Assembly (NCBI RefSeq): GCF_051172195.1
Contig: NZ_JBPJAQ010000001.1
Span: 124,001-188,000 of the forward strand
DNA: 64,000 nucleotides
DNA from: Paludibaculum fermentans_A
GTDB taxonomy: Bacteria; Acidobacteriota; Terriglobia; Bryobacterales; Bryobacteraceae
Direction of reading: 5' to 3'
This document shows, piece after piece, positions 9,301 to 17,784 of this stretch. How positions within the stretch are numbered: the stretch's first letter is position 1; each line of letters starts with the position of its first letter. A program made the position numbers and the translations under genes. The notes below the pieces were generated by a model, which did not search any database, had not been told where the DNA came from, and saw only the letters and a program-made list of their open reading frames with translations.

Positions 9301-9692
9301 CCCAGGGTGGAGTTCTCCGTCGTCAGGGCGCTGGCTTGCGCCGTGACCTCGATGGTTTCCGAGACTGAGCCGACAGCGAGATCGAGGTCCAATCGGACCG
9401 TTTGCTGGACCTGGACTTCGATGTTGGTGGAAGCGGCTGCCTTGAACCCGGGCTTTTCGGCCTTGAGGTTATATGAGCCCGGTGGGAGCGAAGGGAAGCT
9501 GTAGATACCCGCGTCGTTCGTTACGGAAGAACGGGTAGCGTTTGTGGCCAGATTCACAATGGTGACCACAACTTCGGGCACGGGCGCCGAGGTTGTGTCG
9601 CGGACCTGGCCGGTGATTTCACCCAGAGTCTGCGCAAGCATGGGTAGGCCCAAAACGAGCACAAAACAGACAACGTAGAAGATCCTCTTCAT
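6303..9692 (-). CDS. Oar-like TonB-dependent receptor with carboxypeptidase-regulatory-like N-domain
   Basis: A 1129-residue outer-membrane protein. It has a signal peptide (MKRIFYVVCFVLVLGLPMLAQ), then a carboxypeptidase-regulatory-like beta-sandwich (about 25-105; ITGQVRDTTSAPVPEVVV, GIYSFPSLPPGSYNL), a plug region (about 115-245, including the VELPLNGRNYLQL stretch typical of acidobacterial receptors) and a long barrel ending in the aromatic LQFALKYIF. Such Oar-like proteins are greatly expanded in Solibacterales and are assumed to import or display large substrates, mostly untested. It is a single gene with its own promoter-like site upstream; no sigma or transporter partner adjoins it, so the ligand is unknown. 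Confidence 0.88.
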   Translation of the reverse strand: MKRIFYVVCFVLVLGLPMLAQTLGEITGQVRDTTSAPVPEVVVTIVNLATNATRSSVTNDAGIYSFPSLPPGSYNLKAEKPGFKAAASTNIEVQVQQTVRLDLDLAVGSVSETIEVTAQASALTTENSTLGTVVENKRIVELPLNGRNYLQLVSLSPNTSTGFPSAGQARSRQGGFRSEQSIAVAGQRSSFNHYSLDGVENTDPNFNTFVIQPSIDALQEFKVQTGVYPAEFGRATAQINVLTKSGGNQFHGTVFEFLRNEKLDAKNYAFRSARPPKDPFKWNQYGGTLSGPVMIPKLLNGKDRLFFMGNYEAFRQRRSTQSLYSLPSAAMRGGDFSEIAGGIYDPKTRTVGADGSITSTPFAGGIIPANRIEGISKKLLEFYPAPNLATSTPRVNNFQQAQGAPINRDQFILRMDWVESPKSQWAGRYSWGDEAQLNAGLKLNGSQVLTNVEQYMGSNTRTLTPNIVNETRFGYTRFYNSTARELANVRNVVDELAIPGLKGGAPITYGIPAIGLTNYSGFGDDSEGPYENKNRSMQFLNNTSWIHGHHTLRFGGEVRNEQFNQDGNQFARGSFGFEVNASRRGPTGTNLGGDAFADFLLGEVRRAEQAVAIGSARFRATSFSFFVDDTWKIASNLTLSLGLRYENTPAWTDDSGRLFTVYMPFMDSTPAIQDRSRYPIFLRQGIGKDPYEGIAIRWPGIDVAQDGRLGNTLVRRDLNDFAPRIGISWSPTSKWVVRTGAGMFYTQDTGNPRFDLARNTAGRFRKESVSDRPDSQWANSFSSIVGAFPQIANPYSFANLYERRTPYSMQYLFNVQREFTSNFVIEAGYLGSVSRKLESLRAVNEALPGTTGSVVQRSPYPFFGRIQLVDNGGRGNYNSLGVKVTKRYSRGLSTLMSYTWSKSIDETSGIRVNDGDTLFPQNSYCMRCERGLSAFDTRHRFVTSLLYDLPVGKGKGWNVSNGFADAIIGGWQVGTIVTASTGFPLTVTSGRDQSNTGAGFDRPMYNSGTDPNLSNRDPQRWYNPAAFVLQPFGTFGNVGRNTLISPSILGVDFSALKNFRIPKTENHTLQFRFEAFNLPNHPNWGNPDTNAGQIQRDSSGNITNAGSYGVIGGTRTNMRNLQFALKYIF

Positions 9693-9742
9693 TGAGGCAC
9701 CCCAGAGAGTGATGTATCGCCACGAGGCGAAAGTGTAGGTGG

Positions 9743-9771
9743 AGCATATCAGTACATATTGAAGATTTCAA
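9743..9771 (-). promoter_or_regulatory. Sigma-70-type promoter for the TonB-dependent receptor
   Basis: On the minus strand TTGAAA (9766-9771) and TATGCT (9743-9748) are separated by 17 nt, close to the -35/-10 consensus. The -10 box lies about 50 nt upstream of the receptor ATG at 9692. It sits in a locally AT-rich stretch within an otherwise GC-rich spacer. Confidence 0.5.
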
Positions 9772-10264
9772 GTTTGTGAACAGAACTTATTTGTGATCGG
9801 TTCACGTAAACAGACACGAAACTCCAGTTTCCAGTGGGGATTGAAGCGAGGAACCGGCGTATCAGCGGATAGCCTGAGAAGGCTCAGATTGGGCATTCTG
9901 ACCTGGCCAGAAAGCGGCGCTGCTCTCGCTGCGAAAACCGGCTATCTGTTCACCTCACAGCCGGTAAACAACTGATTAGTGGTGGTATGCGGTGATCGCC
10001 CCAGTCAAAGGAGCGACGGCAGGCGATCGGCCAGGGCCAAATCAGCGGGAGAGTTCAATCCTCAGCCAGCAACATGCTCAAGTCAGTGCGGATTGACCGG
10101 ATGGTGCGGCGGCACCCCGAATACACACAACTCACAGTTTTGATATGAATCAATTCACGCGGGGCCGGACCCGTCCCGCCTGCCCTGATGCAGGTCGGGC
10201 GGCGGACTGCCAACACGGCGTCCCGCCGCCCGGTTCTGAGTTGATTCAAGCTGTGGCCGCAGGG
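9772..10264. other. Non-coding spacer between the receptor promoter and the AAA ATPase gene
   Basis: About 490 nt without a convincing gene. Open frames here are short, lack family similarity and do not carry a credible ribosome site. The only structure seen is the GC-rich hairpin at 10196-10232, annotated separately. An imperfect inverted pair, TGAATCAATTC near 10147 and GAGTTGATTCAA near 10239, flanks that hairpin. Confidence 0.5.
10196..10232 (-). terminator. GC-rich hairpin downstream of the AAA ATPase gene
   Basis: CGGGCGGCGG (10196-10205) pairs perfectly with CCGCCGCCCG (10223-10232) around a 17-nt loop. It lies 32 nt beyond the stop of the minus-strand ATPase gene, a usual terminator position. 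No T-run follows, so it may act as an RNA-stabilising or Rho-assisted end. Confidence 0.4.
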
Positions 10265-11521
10265 CTAACTGCGGGCGAAGTAGAGATACACAGCGCGTTC
10301 GATGTCCGGCTTGGTGACCTGCAGCGGCCGGTTCTCGTACTGGCTGATGGAACCGATGATGTTGATGATGTCGAGCGGATAGCAGGCTCGTAGCTCGGTT
10401 CGCCCGCCGGCCAGGCAAAGCTTGCGGAGATACTCGCAGCTATCGTATTCGGCCGGGACATTCTTGGTGGAGACGACCCGCTGGAAGATCATGTCGAAGA
10501 CTTGCGGCGCCACCGGTTCGACTTCGATCTTGTTCTGAATACGGCGCAGGAAGGCTTCATCGGCCAGGTCCGAGGGGTCCAAGTTCGTTGAGAAGACAAC
10601 CATCAACTCGAATGGAATCTGGAACTTAACACCGTAGCGAAGGGTCAGGTAGTCGACGCGGCGATCGAGAGGCACGATCCACCGGTTGAGCAGGTCGCGC
10701 GGGCTCATCAACTGGCGTCCAAAGTCGTCAATGATGAAGATGCCGTTATTCGCCTTCATCTGCAGCGGCGCGGCGTAAATGCCGGATGCCTCATCCAGCC
10801 GCAATTCCAACATCGACGGAATCAGTTCGCCGCCGACGACGATGCAGGGTCGCTTGCAGAGCACCCAGCGAGGGTCAATGTCCGGATCGTCGAGTTCCAG
10901 CCGAGTGTGCACTACGGGGTCGTACAGACTGAGGATCTGGTTGTCGACTTCCACCGCGTAAGGGATCAGGACGGCGTCCTGGTAGACGCGCAGCATGCGC
11001 TCGGCGATCGAGGTCTTGCCGTTACCGGAAGGACCGTAGAGGAAGATGGAGTTTTGCGAGATCAGCGCGGGGCCCAGTTGATCCAGCAACCGGTCTGGCA
11101 CCACAAGGTCTGAGAAAGCGGCGCGCAATGCGCGGCGGTCGATGTTGACCTTCGCCGCCTGGCGCTTGGTGGCGGCGTGATAGTCGCGCAGCGCGACTGG
11201 ACAGGCGCCGGCATACTGCGAGATCTGGAAGCGGTCGGAAGCCAGTTGCTTGCCTGCCTGCGTGAGCACGAACGAGTAATCGTTGCCCACCATTCCTTTG
11301 ACTTCGATAATCTGCTGCTGGCGCAGCTGACGAAACGCCTGGTCGATGATCGGCAGGGATAGGCGGAGGGCGCGGCTGAGGCTCTCCAGCGTGCTGAAGC
11401 CTTCGAGCATGGTGCGTCTGACCACGAGGTCGATCACCAGGGATTGGGAGATGCCCAGGTCCTGCAGGTTCTGGGGGACAGGCGGGGCATAATTGGCGCG
11501 AGGACCGACCAGGGAAGTCAT
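10265..11521 (-). CDS. MoxR-like AAA ATPase with N-terminal winged-helix-like domain
   Basis: A 418-residue cytosolic protein. Residues about 25-95 look like a winged helix (TLESLSRALRLSLPIIDQAFRQL, then ITTQ-type beta wing). The AAA module has Walker A GPSGNGKT (163-170), Walker B IFIIDDFG (D265, D266) and a sensor region FSTNLDPSDLADEAFLRRI. Proteins of this layout are common in Acidobacteriota and resemble MoxR-type chaperones or DNA-associated ATPases, but their clients are not known. It is divergent from the secretin gene, with 98 nt between the two starts, which may share a control region. Confidence 0.75.
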   Translation of the reverse strand: MTSLVGPRANYAPPVPQNLQDLGISQSLVIDLVVRRTMLEGFSTLESLSRALRLSLPIIDQAFRQLRQQQIIEVKGMVGNDYSFVLTQAGKQLASDRFQISQYAGACPVALRDYHAATKRQAAKVNIDRRALRAAFSDLVVPDRLLDQLGPALISQNSIFLYGPSGNGKTSIAERMLRVYQDAVLIPYAVEVDNQILSLYDPVVHTRLELDDPDIDPRWVLCKRPCIVVGGELIPSMLELRLDEASGIYAAPLQMKANNGIFIIDDFGRQLMSPRDLLNRWIVPLDRRVDYLTLRYGVKFQIPFELMVVFSTNLDPSDLADEAFLRRIQNKIEVEPVAPQVFDMIFQRVVSTKNVPAEYDSCEYLRKLCLAGGRTELRACYPLDIINIIGSISQYENRPLQVTKPDIERAVYLYFARS

Positions 11522-11619
11522 GGCAGTGGTCTATCGGCAGAATCTTGACGGGAGTTTAGCCGAACCAGGGACGAATCAGTCTGCACGTCCTGCCAGGGCA
11601 GAGCGTCAATCCTGGTGTA

Positions 11620-13299
11620 TTGCTGTCTCTTCGCATCTACGCGCTCGCGTTCTGTCTGTGCTCGGTCGGGATCGCCGGCGAGAGTGCTTCCTCGCTCTAC
11701 AAAAAGGCTCGCAAAGCTGAGTCCAAGCGCGACTATGCGGCCGCCTATCTCCTTGCTTCCCAGGCGGTTGCCGCCGATCCGCAAAAGCCTGAGTATTGGA
11801 ATTTCGCACAGGCGGTGCGCAGCAGGGCGCTGCCCAATCTAAAAGTCGGACTGGACCCGCTGCCCGTGGCCGCCGCACCAGGCGTCGCCTCGGCTGCGGT
11901 TCAGGAAGCGGAGGGCCAGCCGTCTGGCGGCGCCGCTAAGGACGCCGGGGCGTCCGGCGCTCCGGAAGGCATCACGTTCCCGGAGATCACCGAGAGTGAA
12001 ATTCGGGAAGCGCGGCAGATCCGCCCGCTCCCGACCCTCGCTGGCAGTTCCGCCCTGAAGAGCTTCAACTTGCGCGGCGACGCCAAGCGGCTGTTTGAAC
12101 AGGTGTTTAGCGCCTACGGGTTGAATGTTGTGTTCGATTCGGACTACCAGGCGGGTCCGCCGGTCCTGTTCCGGGTGGAGAACATCGGCTGGCAGGAGGC
12201 CATCCACGATCTGGAGAATGTAACCAGTTCGTTCGTGGTGCCCATCAGCCCCAAAGTCGCGCTGGTGGCCAAGGATACGACGCAGAAGCGAACTGAGATC
12301 GAACCCGTCATCTCCGTGATTATTCCCTTCCCTGAGCCGCTGAGCCCGCAGGAAGTGCAGGAAGCCGCGCGCGCGGTGCAATCCACGTTTGATATGACGA
12401 AGATGGGCATCGACAACGGCCGCCGGCTCGTCCTGTTCCGGGACCGTGTGTCGCGGCTGCAACCGGCCATTCAGGTCTTCCAGGAACTCATGCTGCATCG
12501 CGGCCAGATCGTGACGGAAATAGAGCTGATTTCCGTCAACCAGGATTCATCGCTGAACTACGGCATGACATTGCCCTCCAGCTTCCCGTTTACCTTCGTG
12601 GGCGATCTGTCGCCCATCGGCTACACGCCGGCCTACAGTTCGACCTCCAGCCCCTACGCAACCTTCGGCGGAGGGCGAAGCCGCGTCGCGATGGGCCTGG
12701 TCGGCGCCAGTTTATTCGCCAGCATGTCGCGCGGCCAGACGAATTCGCTGATGAAGGCGGAACTGCTCGGCCTGGATGGGCAAGCGGCGCAATTGCACGT
12801 GGGGGACCGCTACCCGATCATCACCAGCATGTACTCGGGTGCGGCCACGGGTTCCACCACCGGCGGCTATGGCACAGCACCGAGCATTAACTTCGAGGAC
12901 CTGGGCATCGTGCTCAAGGTGACACCGCACCTGCATGGCACAGAGAGCGTGACACTGGAAATCGAGGCAGAGTTCAAGTCGCTGGCCGGCTCGGCCGTCA
13001 ACGACATACCGGTTATCTCCGAGCGTAAATTCTCGACCAAGACGCGGCTGAAGTACTCGGAAACTGCTGTGATTGCAGGACTGGTGCGCGAGACGCTGAC
13101 TCAGAGCTGGAGCGGCATCCCGGTCATCTCCGTGCTGCCGCCGTTCCGTTCGAACGACAAGTCGATGGAGCGGACACAGTTGCTGCTGACCGTTCACCCC
13201 AGGCTGGTAAACCTGCCGCCATCGGAGTTCCCTGCCCCCCAAGTCTGGGTGGGTTCAGAGACCCGGCCGCGGACGGTTCTCGAACCAACCGCCAATTGA
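11620..13299 (+). CDS. Secretin-family protein (type II/IV secretion or pilus-like outer-membrane channel)
   Basis: A 559-residue protein with a signal peptide (LSLRIYALAFCLCSVGIAG), a short TPR-like segment (about 24-58), N0/N1-type domains (SFNLRGDAKRLFEQVFSAYGL; RVENIGWQEAIHDL) and a C-terminal secretin domain (about 305-540) containing VGDRYPII, GIVLKVTPHL and IPVISERKF. Secretins form gated multimeric outer-membrane channels. The start is TTG at 11620, the only ATG/GTG/TTG in frame after an upstream stop. No other secretion or pilus genes adjoin it, so its machine is unknown. Confidence 0.82.
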   Translation: MLSLRIYALAFCLCSVGIAGESASSLYKKARKAESKRDYAAAYLLASQAVAADPQKPEYWNFAQAVRSRALPNLKVGLDPLPVAAAPGVASAAVQEAEGQPSGGAAKDAGASGAPEGITFPEITESEIREARQIRPLPTLAGSSALKSFNLRGDAKRLFEQVFSAYGLNVVFDSDYQAGPPVLFRVENIGWQEAIHDLENVTSSFVVPISPKVALVAKDTTQKRTEIEPVISVIIPFPEPLSPQEVQEAARAVQSTFDMTKMGIDNGRRLVLFRDRVSRLQPAIQVFQELMLHRGQIVTEIELISVNQDSSLNYGMTLPSSFPFTFVGDLSPIGYTPAYSSTSSPYATFGGGRSRVAMGLVGASLFASMSRGQTNSLMKAELLGLDGQAAQLHVGDRYPIITSMYSGAATGSTTGGYGTAPSINFEDLGIVLKVTPHLHGTESVTLEIEAEFKSLAGSAVNDIPVISERKFSTKTRLKYSETAVIAGLVRETLTQSWSGIPVISVLPPFRSNDKSMERTQLLLTVHPRLVNLPPSEFPAPQVWVGSETRPRTVLEPTAN

Positions 13300-13384
13300 C
13301 AGCAGCCCACCGGATGCTGTCCGATCAAGAATAGACTATGCTTGGCTCTGAACCGCATGTGCGGACAAAGGAAGGAGACGGTTA

Positions 13385-13645
13385 ATGAGCGAAGGAACTG
13401 CGAAATCCCCTGAGGAACTGGCCGCTGAACTGGAGAAGTTGAAGGCGGAGAATGCATCGTTGAAGAAGGCCCGCAATGCGGGTGTCAGCTTCAAGGTGAG
13501 TGAAAAGGGAGCCGTTTCGGTCTACGGCCTGGGCCGTTTTCCCGTCACGCTGTACAAGGAACAGTGGGAACGCCTGCTTGCATCCGGCGACCAGATCAAG
13601 TCATTCATGGCCGATAACGCAGACAAACTGAAGATCAAGGAGTAG
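13385..13645 (+). CDS. Small coiled-coil hypothetical protein
   Basis: An 86-residue acidic protein with ATG at 13385 preceded by AAGGAGAC. Residues about 9-30 are a short coiled coil (ELAAELEKLKAENASLKKA). The C-terminal part (SEKGAVSVYGLGRFPVTLY) is a compact beta segment that recurs in small acidobacterial proteins I cannot name. It ends 12 nt before the SIS-domain gene, so the two are probably co-transcribed. Function unknown. Confidence 0.7.
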   Translation: MSEGTAKSPEELAAELEKLKAENASLKKARNAGVSFKVSEKGAVSVYGLGRFPVTLYKEQWERLLASGDQIKSFMADNADKLKIKE

Positions 13646-13657
13646 ACTCCCCCCTCC

Positions 13658-14725
13658 ATGTCGAAAATGCTGGCTGAGATCCGTGAGCAGCCCACGGCGC
13701 TCGAACGGACACTGAAAGCGGAGCTGCGCGGATTTGAACGCCTGCGCGCCCGCTTCGAGAAGGAGCGGCCTCGCCTGGTTGTCCTGGCAGCCCGTGGGAC
13801 TTCCGACAACGCAGCCCAATTTGGGCGCTATCTGATTGAAGTGACAACCGGAATTCCGGTTTCGCTGGCCGCTCCATCGGTCTCGACGCTCTATCATGCC
13901 AACCTGCGGATGGAAGGCGCCCTGCTCGCCGCTGTCTCGCAATCGGGCGAATCCACCGACACGAATGTAGTCCTCGAAGAGGCGAAGAAGCAGGGCGCAT
14001 TCACCATCGGCATCACCAACGAGCCCGACAGCACCTTGGCCCGGATCGCCGATCACGCGGTGTTGGTTCGCGCGGGACGGGAGAAGAGCGTCGCGGCGAC
14101 CAAGACATACACCGGCCAACTGCTGTCGTTCTACCTGCTGGCGTACGCGCTGGGGGCGAAGATCCGGATCGACGATCTACGCCTGCTGCCGGATTTGGCG
14201 GCCAAGGCGCTTACATTGGAGAAGGAAGTGGCGGCGCGGGCCGAGAAGTATAAGTACGCCCGGCACGCCGTCGTGATCGGGCGTGGCTTGAACTACGCGA
14301 ACGCGTTTGAGTGGGCGCTCAAGTTGATGGAGACCTGCTACATCATTGCCGAGCGCTTCTCCCAGGCCGACATCCTCCATGGGCCCATCGCGATGGTCGA
14401 ACCGTCGTTTCCGGCGTTTGTCCTGGCGCCCCCTGGACCGACCTGGCCCGTGATGAACGAGATGATCGCCAAGCTGAGCGGACTGCATGCCGAAACGCTC
14501 GTTCTTACCGACAAGTCGAACGGAGAAGCGCCGAAATCCGCCCTGCGCATCCCGGCGAAACTTGCCTTCAAACCCGGCAAGAACGGACCAGCGCTGCCGG
14601 AAGATCTGCTGACTCCGATTCCCTACATCATTCCCGCCCAGATCTTCGCCGCCTCTTTGTCGGCAGTGAAGGGACTGGACCCGGATCAACCGCGGGGACT
14701 TTCAAAAGTCACCCTCACCCTCTAG
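13658..14725 (+). CDS. SIS-domain aminosugar isomerase/deaminase (GlmS C-terminal type)
   Basis: A 355-residue protein equal to the isomerase half of glucosamine-6-phosphate synthase, with two SIS domains (about 30-170 and 200-345). It lacks the N-terminal glutaminase domain, so it cannot use glutamine as an ammonia source. Sugar-phosphate motifs include AARGTSDNAA, VSQSGESTDTN and KSVAATKTYT. The family includes GlmS-like deaminases such as AgaS and NagB-II, which turn aminosugar phosphates into ketose phosphates. It follows a small gene by 12 nt and precedes a secreted phosphoesterase by 25 nt. The exact sugar is not determined. Confidence 0.82.
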   Translation: MSKMLAEIREQPTALERTLKAELRGFERLRARFEKERPRLVVLAARGTSDNAAQFGRYLIEVTTGIPVSLAAPSVSTLYHANLRMEGALLAAVSQSGESTDTNVVLEEAKKQGAFTIGITNEPDSTLARIADHAVLVRAGREKSVAATKTYTGQLLSFYLLAYALGAKIRIDDLRLLPDLAAKALTLEKEVAARAEKYKYARHAVVIGRGLNYANAFEWALKLMETCYIIAERFSQADILHGPIAMVEPSFPAFVLAPPGPTWPVMNEMIAKLSGLHAETLVLTDKSNGEAPKSALRIPAKLAFKPGKNGPALPEDLLTPIPYIIPAQIFAASLSAVKGLDPDQPRGLSKVTLTL

Positions 14726-14750
14726 CCGTGTAATACGATACAGGGCAGTC

Positions 14751-15812
14751 ATGCTCAAACAGACTGCCCTGTCCGCCCTCTTCTTGTGCCTGCCCGGCAT
14801 TCCTCATACACCCCTCTTCGCGGAAGACAAGATCGTCGGCGGTCCGTTTGCCGTCAATGTGACGGGGAAGAGCGCCACAATCGGCTGGGTGGTCCAGTCG
14901 GGTGACGTGAAGGTCGGGGAAACCCGCCTGGTTCCGGTCCTCCGTTCTGAGAAGGTCACGATGACCGGATTGAAGGCCGGCGAGACGGTGAACTACACCA
15001 TTCCAGGTGGGCTGCGCGGGTCGTTCAAGACCGCTCCAGCGAAGCCGGCCGCATTCGAAGCTGTGGTATTTGGGGATACGCGGACCCGCCACGACCTGCA
15101 CCGCAAGATTGCGGGCGCCATCGAGAAGGCGAATCCGGACCTGGTCTTCCATACCGGCGATCTGGTGACGGACGGGCTGGATACAGAGCAATGGCCGCGG
15201 TTCTTCGATATCGAACGGACGATGCTCAGCAAGACGGCATTCTATCCGGTGCTGGGCAATCACGAGCGGAACAGCCGCCGTTTCTACGAATTCTTCGATG
15301 TGGGCACGCCGTACTACTCGCTGGACTGGGGTGGCGTCCACTTTGTCCTCCTGAATTCTGATTTAGGGAACGCTGCGCTGAGTGCCCAGGCCCGGGAGGC
15401 CTTCTGGTCTGAGCAATTGCGCTGGCTGGACGAGGACCTGGCCAAAGCGCGGAAAGCGGAGTTCCGCGTGGTGGTCATGCACCACCCACCGTTCACAGCG
15501 ATGAAGTCCCGGCAGGCCGGGGACACTCCGGTGAAGGCGATGGTACCCGTCTTCGAACGAAACAAGGTATCGGTGGTCTTCAGCGGTCACGATCACAACT
15601 ACCAGCACCATTTGAATCAGGGAGTGCACTATGTCGTCACCGGTGGCGGCGGTGCTCCGCTGTACCCGGTGGATGCGCCCATCGAGGGTACGACGGTGAA
15701 GGTGGAGAGCACTGAGCATTATGTCCGGCTGGTGGCAGCGCCGGGCTCCCTCCGAATGGAAGCGATTGCATTGGATGGCCGGATCCTTGAGATCTTCGAG
15801 TTGAAGCCGTGA
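14751..15812 (+). CDS. Secreted calcineurin-like metallophosphoesterase
   Basis: A 353-residue protein with a signal peptide (MLKQTALSALFLCLPG), an N-terminal fibronectin-like beta domain (about 28-100) as in purple acid phosphatases, and a metallophosphoesterase domain with the metal-ligand series GDTR, GDLV, GNHE, HHPP and GHDHNYQ all intact. It should hydrolyse phosphoesters outside the cytoplasm using two metal ions. The GDTR (in place of GDXG) motif is a variation of the first metal site. It is 25 nt downstream of the SIS-domain gene. Substrate unknown. Confidence 0.85.
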   Translation: MLKQTALSALFLCLPGIPHTPLFAEDKIVGGPFAVNVTGKSATIGWVVQSGDVKVGETRLVPVLRSEKVTMTGLKAGETVNYTIPGGLRGSFKTAPAKPAAFEAVVFGDTRTRHDLHRKIAGAIEKANPDLVFHTGDLVTDGLDTEQWPRFFDIERTMLSKTAFYPVLGNHERNSRRFYEFFDVGTPYYSLDWGGVHFVLLNSDLGNAALSAQAREAFWSEQLRWLDEDLAKARKAEFRVVVMHHPPFTAMKSRQAGDTPVKAMVPVFERNKVSVVFSGHDHNYQHHLNQGVHYVVTGGGGAPLYPVDAPIEGTTVKVESTEHYVRLVAAPGSLRMEAIALDGRILEIFELKP

Positions 15813-15947
15813 GCACGAGCTGAGCAACTGCTGTTGAAGTTTTCGATACACCGGGCTCTCTTTGTGCCCGAAATCGGACCCGAAGCTCCGGAGCAGGCTA
15901 CGCTGACAGGGTCCGGCAGTATATGATGTTGTTTCGGTTCGCGCACC

Positions 15948-17594
15948 ATGACCCTACACCTTATTGACTACGTCGTCTTGACGCTGTACTTCGGGTTCGT
16001 CCTGGGTATCGGCTGGTTCCTTCGAAAGAACGTCAAATCCAGTTCGGACTTTCTGACCAGCGGTCACTCGCTGCCGCTCTGGATTACCTCTCTGGCATTC
16101 CTGGCCGCCAACATGGGCGCGCTGGAGATGATCGGCATGTGCGGCTCGGGCGCAAAGTACGGCATGATGACGTCGCACTTCTACTGGGTGGGCGCTATCC
16201 CAGCCATGCTGTTCGTCGGCGTTTTCATGATGCCGTTCTACTACGGCAGTAAAGCGCGCAGCGTGCCGGAGTACCTAAAACTCCGCTTCGATGAGAAAAC
16301 CCGCGGCTTTAATGCCATTACGTTCGCCATCATGACGATCTTCAGCTCGGGCATTTCGATGTACGCGCTGGGCATCCTGCTGCAGGCGATCTTCGGCTGG
16401 AGCTTCACGTTCTCGGTGCTTGCCTCGGCAGGCATCGTCCTGGCCTACACCTACCTGGGCGGCCTCTCGAGCGCAATCTACAATGAGGTGCTTCAGTTCT
16501 TCCTCATCGTCGCCGGATTCGCTCCGCTGGCCATCCTGTCAGTGAACAGGGCCGGCGGCTGGGACGGTATTGCTTCGCGCCTCAGCCCGAAGATGACGCA
16601 GTCGTGGCAGCACATCGCCGCGGCTGGCGACAATCCGATGGGTGTGGAGATCATCGGCCTGATCATGGGCCTTGGGTTCGTTCTGAGCTTCGGCTACTGG
16701 TGCACGAACTACCTGGTGGTGCAGCGCGCGATGGCGGCACGCAACATGACGGATGCGCGCAATACGCCCATCGTCGGCGCATTCCCGAAGATGTTCATCC
16801 CGTTCGTGGTGATCGTGCCAGGCATCGCCGCCGCGGCTCTCGCCTCGATGAGCGTCGGCTACGCGCTGCCTCTCAAGAACGGCAATCCCGACTACGACAA
16901 GGTCCTGTTCAGCCTGATGTCGCAGTTCTACCCCAGCGGCATGCTGGGTGTCGGACTCACGGCCCTGGTGGCCTCTTTCATGAGCGGCATGGCCGGAAAT
17001 GTAACCGCCTTCAACACGGTGTGGACCTACGACATCTATCAGAGCTACATCCGGAAACATGCCCCCGACGAGCACTACCTGTGGATGGGCCGCATGGCGA
17101 CCATCTTCGGCACAGGCCTTTCGATCGGCGCGGCCTACATGGCACAGTCCTTCAACAACATGATGGACTTCCTGCAGCTCATCTTCGGTTTCGTGAACGC
17201 ACCGCTGTTCGCTACGTTCCTGTTGGGTATGTTCTGGAAGCGGTCCACCGGACATGGAGCATTTGCGGGCCTGGTGAGTGGAACCGCGGCCGCCGCCGTC
17301 ACCTACGGCATAACGGAAGCCGAGGGCAAGGGCGGATGGCTGAGCGTCCAGTATCACTTCCCCTCGTCCATGGCCCAGAATTTCTGGGTGGCGATCTCCG
17401 CTTTCTGCTGCTGCCTGGTGGTGACAACGATTGTCAGCCTCGCCACCAAGGCCAAGCCGGATTCCGAACTGGTGGGCCTCGTGTACAGCGTGACACCCCG
17501 CCAGACTGAGGAAGCGGAATGGTATCGTCGTCCCGCAACCCTGGCAATTGTGGCCAGCGTGATTTGCATTGCGCTGAACTTCGTATTCTTCTAA
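15948..17594 (+). CDS. Sodium:solute symporter (SSS family), probable sugar transporter
   Basis: A 548-residue inner-membrane protein with about 14 predicted helices and the SSS core, for example YVVLTLYFGFVLGIGWFL at the N-terminus and ARSVPEYLKLRFDEKTRGFNA split around helix 3. SSS carriers couple Na+ entry to uptake of sugars, amino acids or other small solutes. The next two genes are a small membrane protein and galactokinase in a tight cluster, so galactose is the likely substrate, as in vSGLT; this is inference from context. Confidence 0.85.
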   Translation: MTLHLIDYVVLTLYFGFVLGIGWFLRKNVKSSSDFLTSGHSLPLWITSLAFLAANMGALEMIGMCGSGAKYGMMTSHFYWVGAIPAMLFVGVFMMPFYYGSKARSVPEYLKLRFDEKTRGFNAITFAIMTIFSSGISMYALGILLQAIFGWSFTFSVLASAGIVLAYTYLGGLSSAIYNEVLQFFLIVAGFAPLAILSVNRAGGWDGIASRLSPKMTQSWQHIAAAGDNPMGVEIIGLIMGLGFVLSFGYWCTNYLVVQRAMAARNMTDARNTPIVGAFPKMFIPFVVIVPGIAAAALASMSVGYALPLKNGNPDYDKVLFSLMSQFYPSGMLGVGLTALVASFMSGMAGNVTAFNTVWTYDIYQSYIRKHAPDEHYLWMGRMATIFGTGLSIGAAYMAQSFNNMMDFLQLIFGFVNAPLFATFLLGMFWKRSTGHGAFAGLVSGTAAAAVTYGITEAEGKGGWLSVQYHFPSSMAQNFWVAISAFCCCLVVTTIVSLATKAKPDSELVGLVYSVTPRQTEEAEWYRRPATLAIVASVICIALNFVFF

Positions 17595-17604
17595 AGGGAT
17601 AACC

Positions 17605-17784
17605 ATGCTGGATCTGAGAAAACCGGCCGGCTACTTCTTCGGGCTTCTTGGCCTGCTGCTGACGGGGACGGGGCTGATGGCGAACTTCAACGCGCCATTG
17701 CTGGACTCCAACCTGAATCTGCATTTCGGAGTTTTTTCCATCGCATTTGGAGGCATCTTTCTGTGGCTCGCGCGCCGCGCATAA
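17605..17784 (+). CDS. 59-residue membrane protein between symporter and galactokinase
   Basis: An ATG at 17605, 10 nt after the symporter stop and preceded by AAGGGATAACC, opens a 59-codon frame ending TAA at 17782-17784. The product has two hydrophobic helices, about residues 10-27 (FFGLLGLLLTGTGLM) and 41-56 (FGVFSIAFGGIFLWL), and ends in RRA, so it is a small two-helix inner-membrane protein. Its end overlaps the galactokinase GTG by 22 nt, consistent with translational coupling. It could assist the symporter, but no family is recognised. Confidence 0.7.
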   Translation: MLDLRKPAGYFFGLLGLLLTGTGLMANFNAPLLDSNLNLHFGVFSIAFGGIFLWLARRA

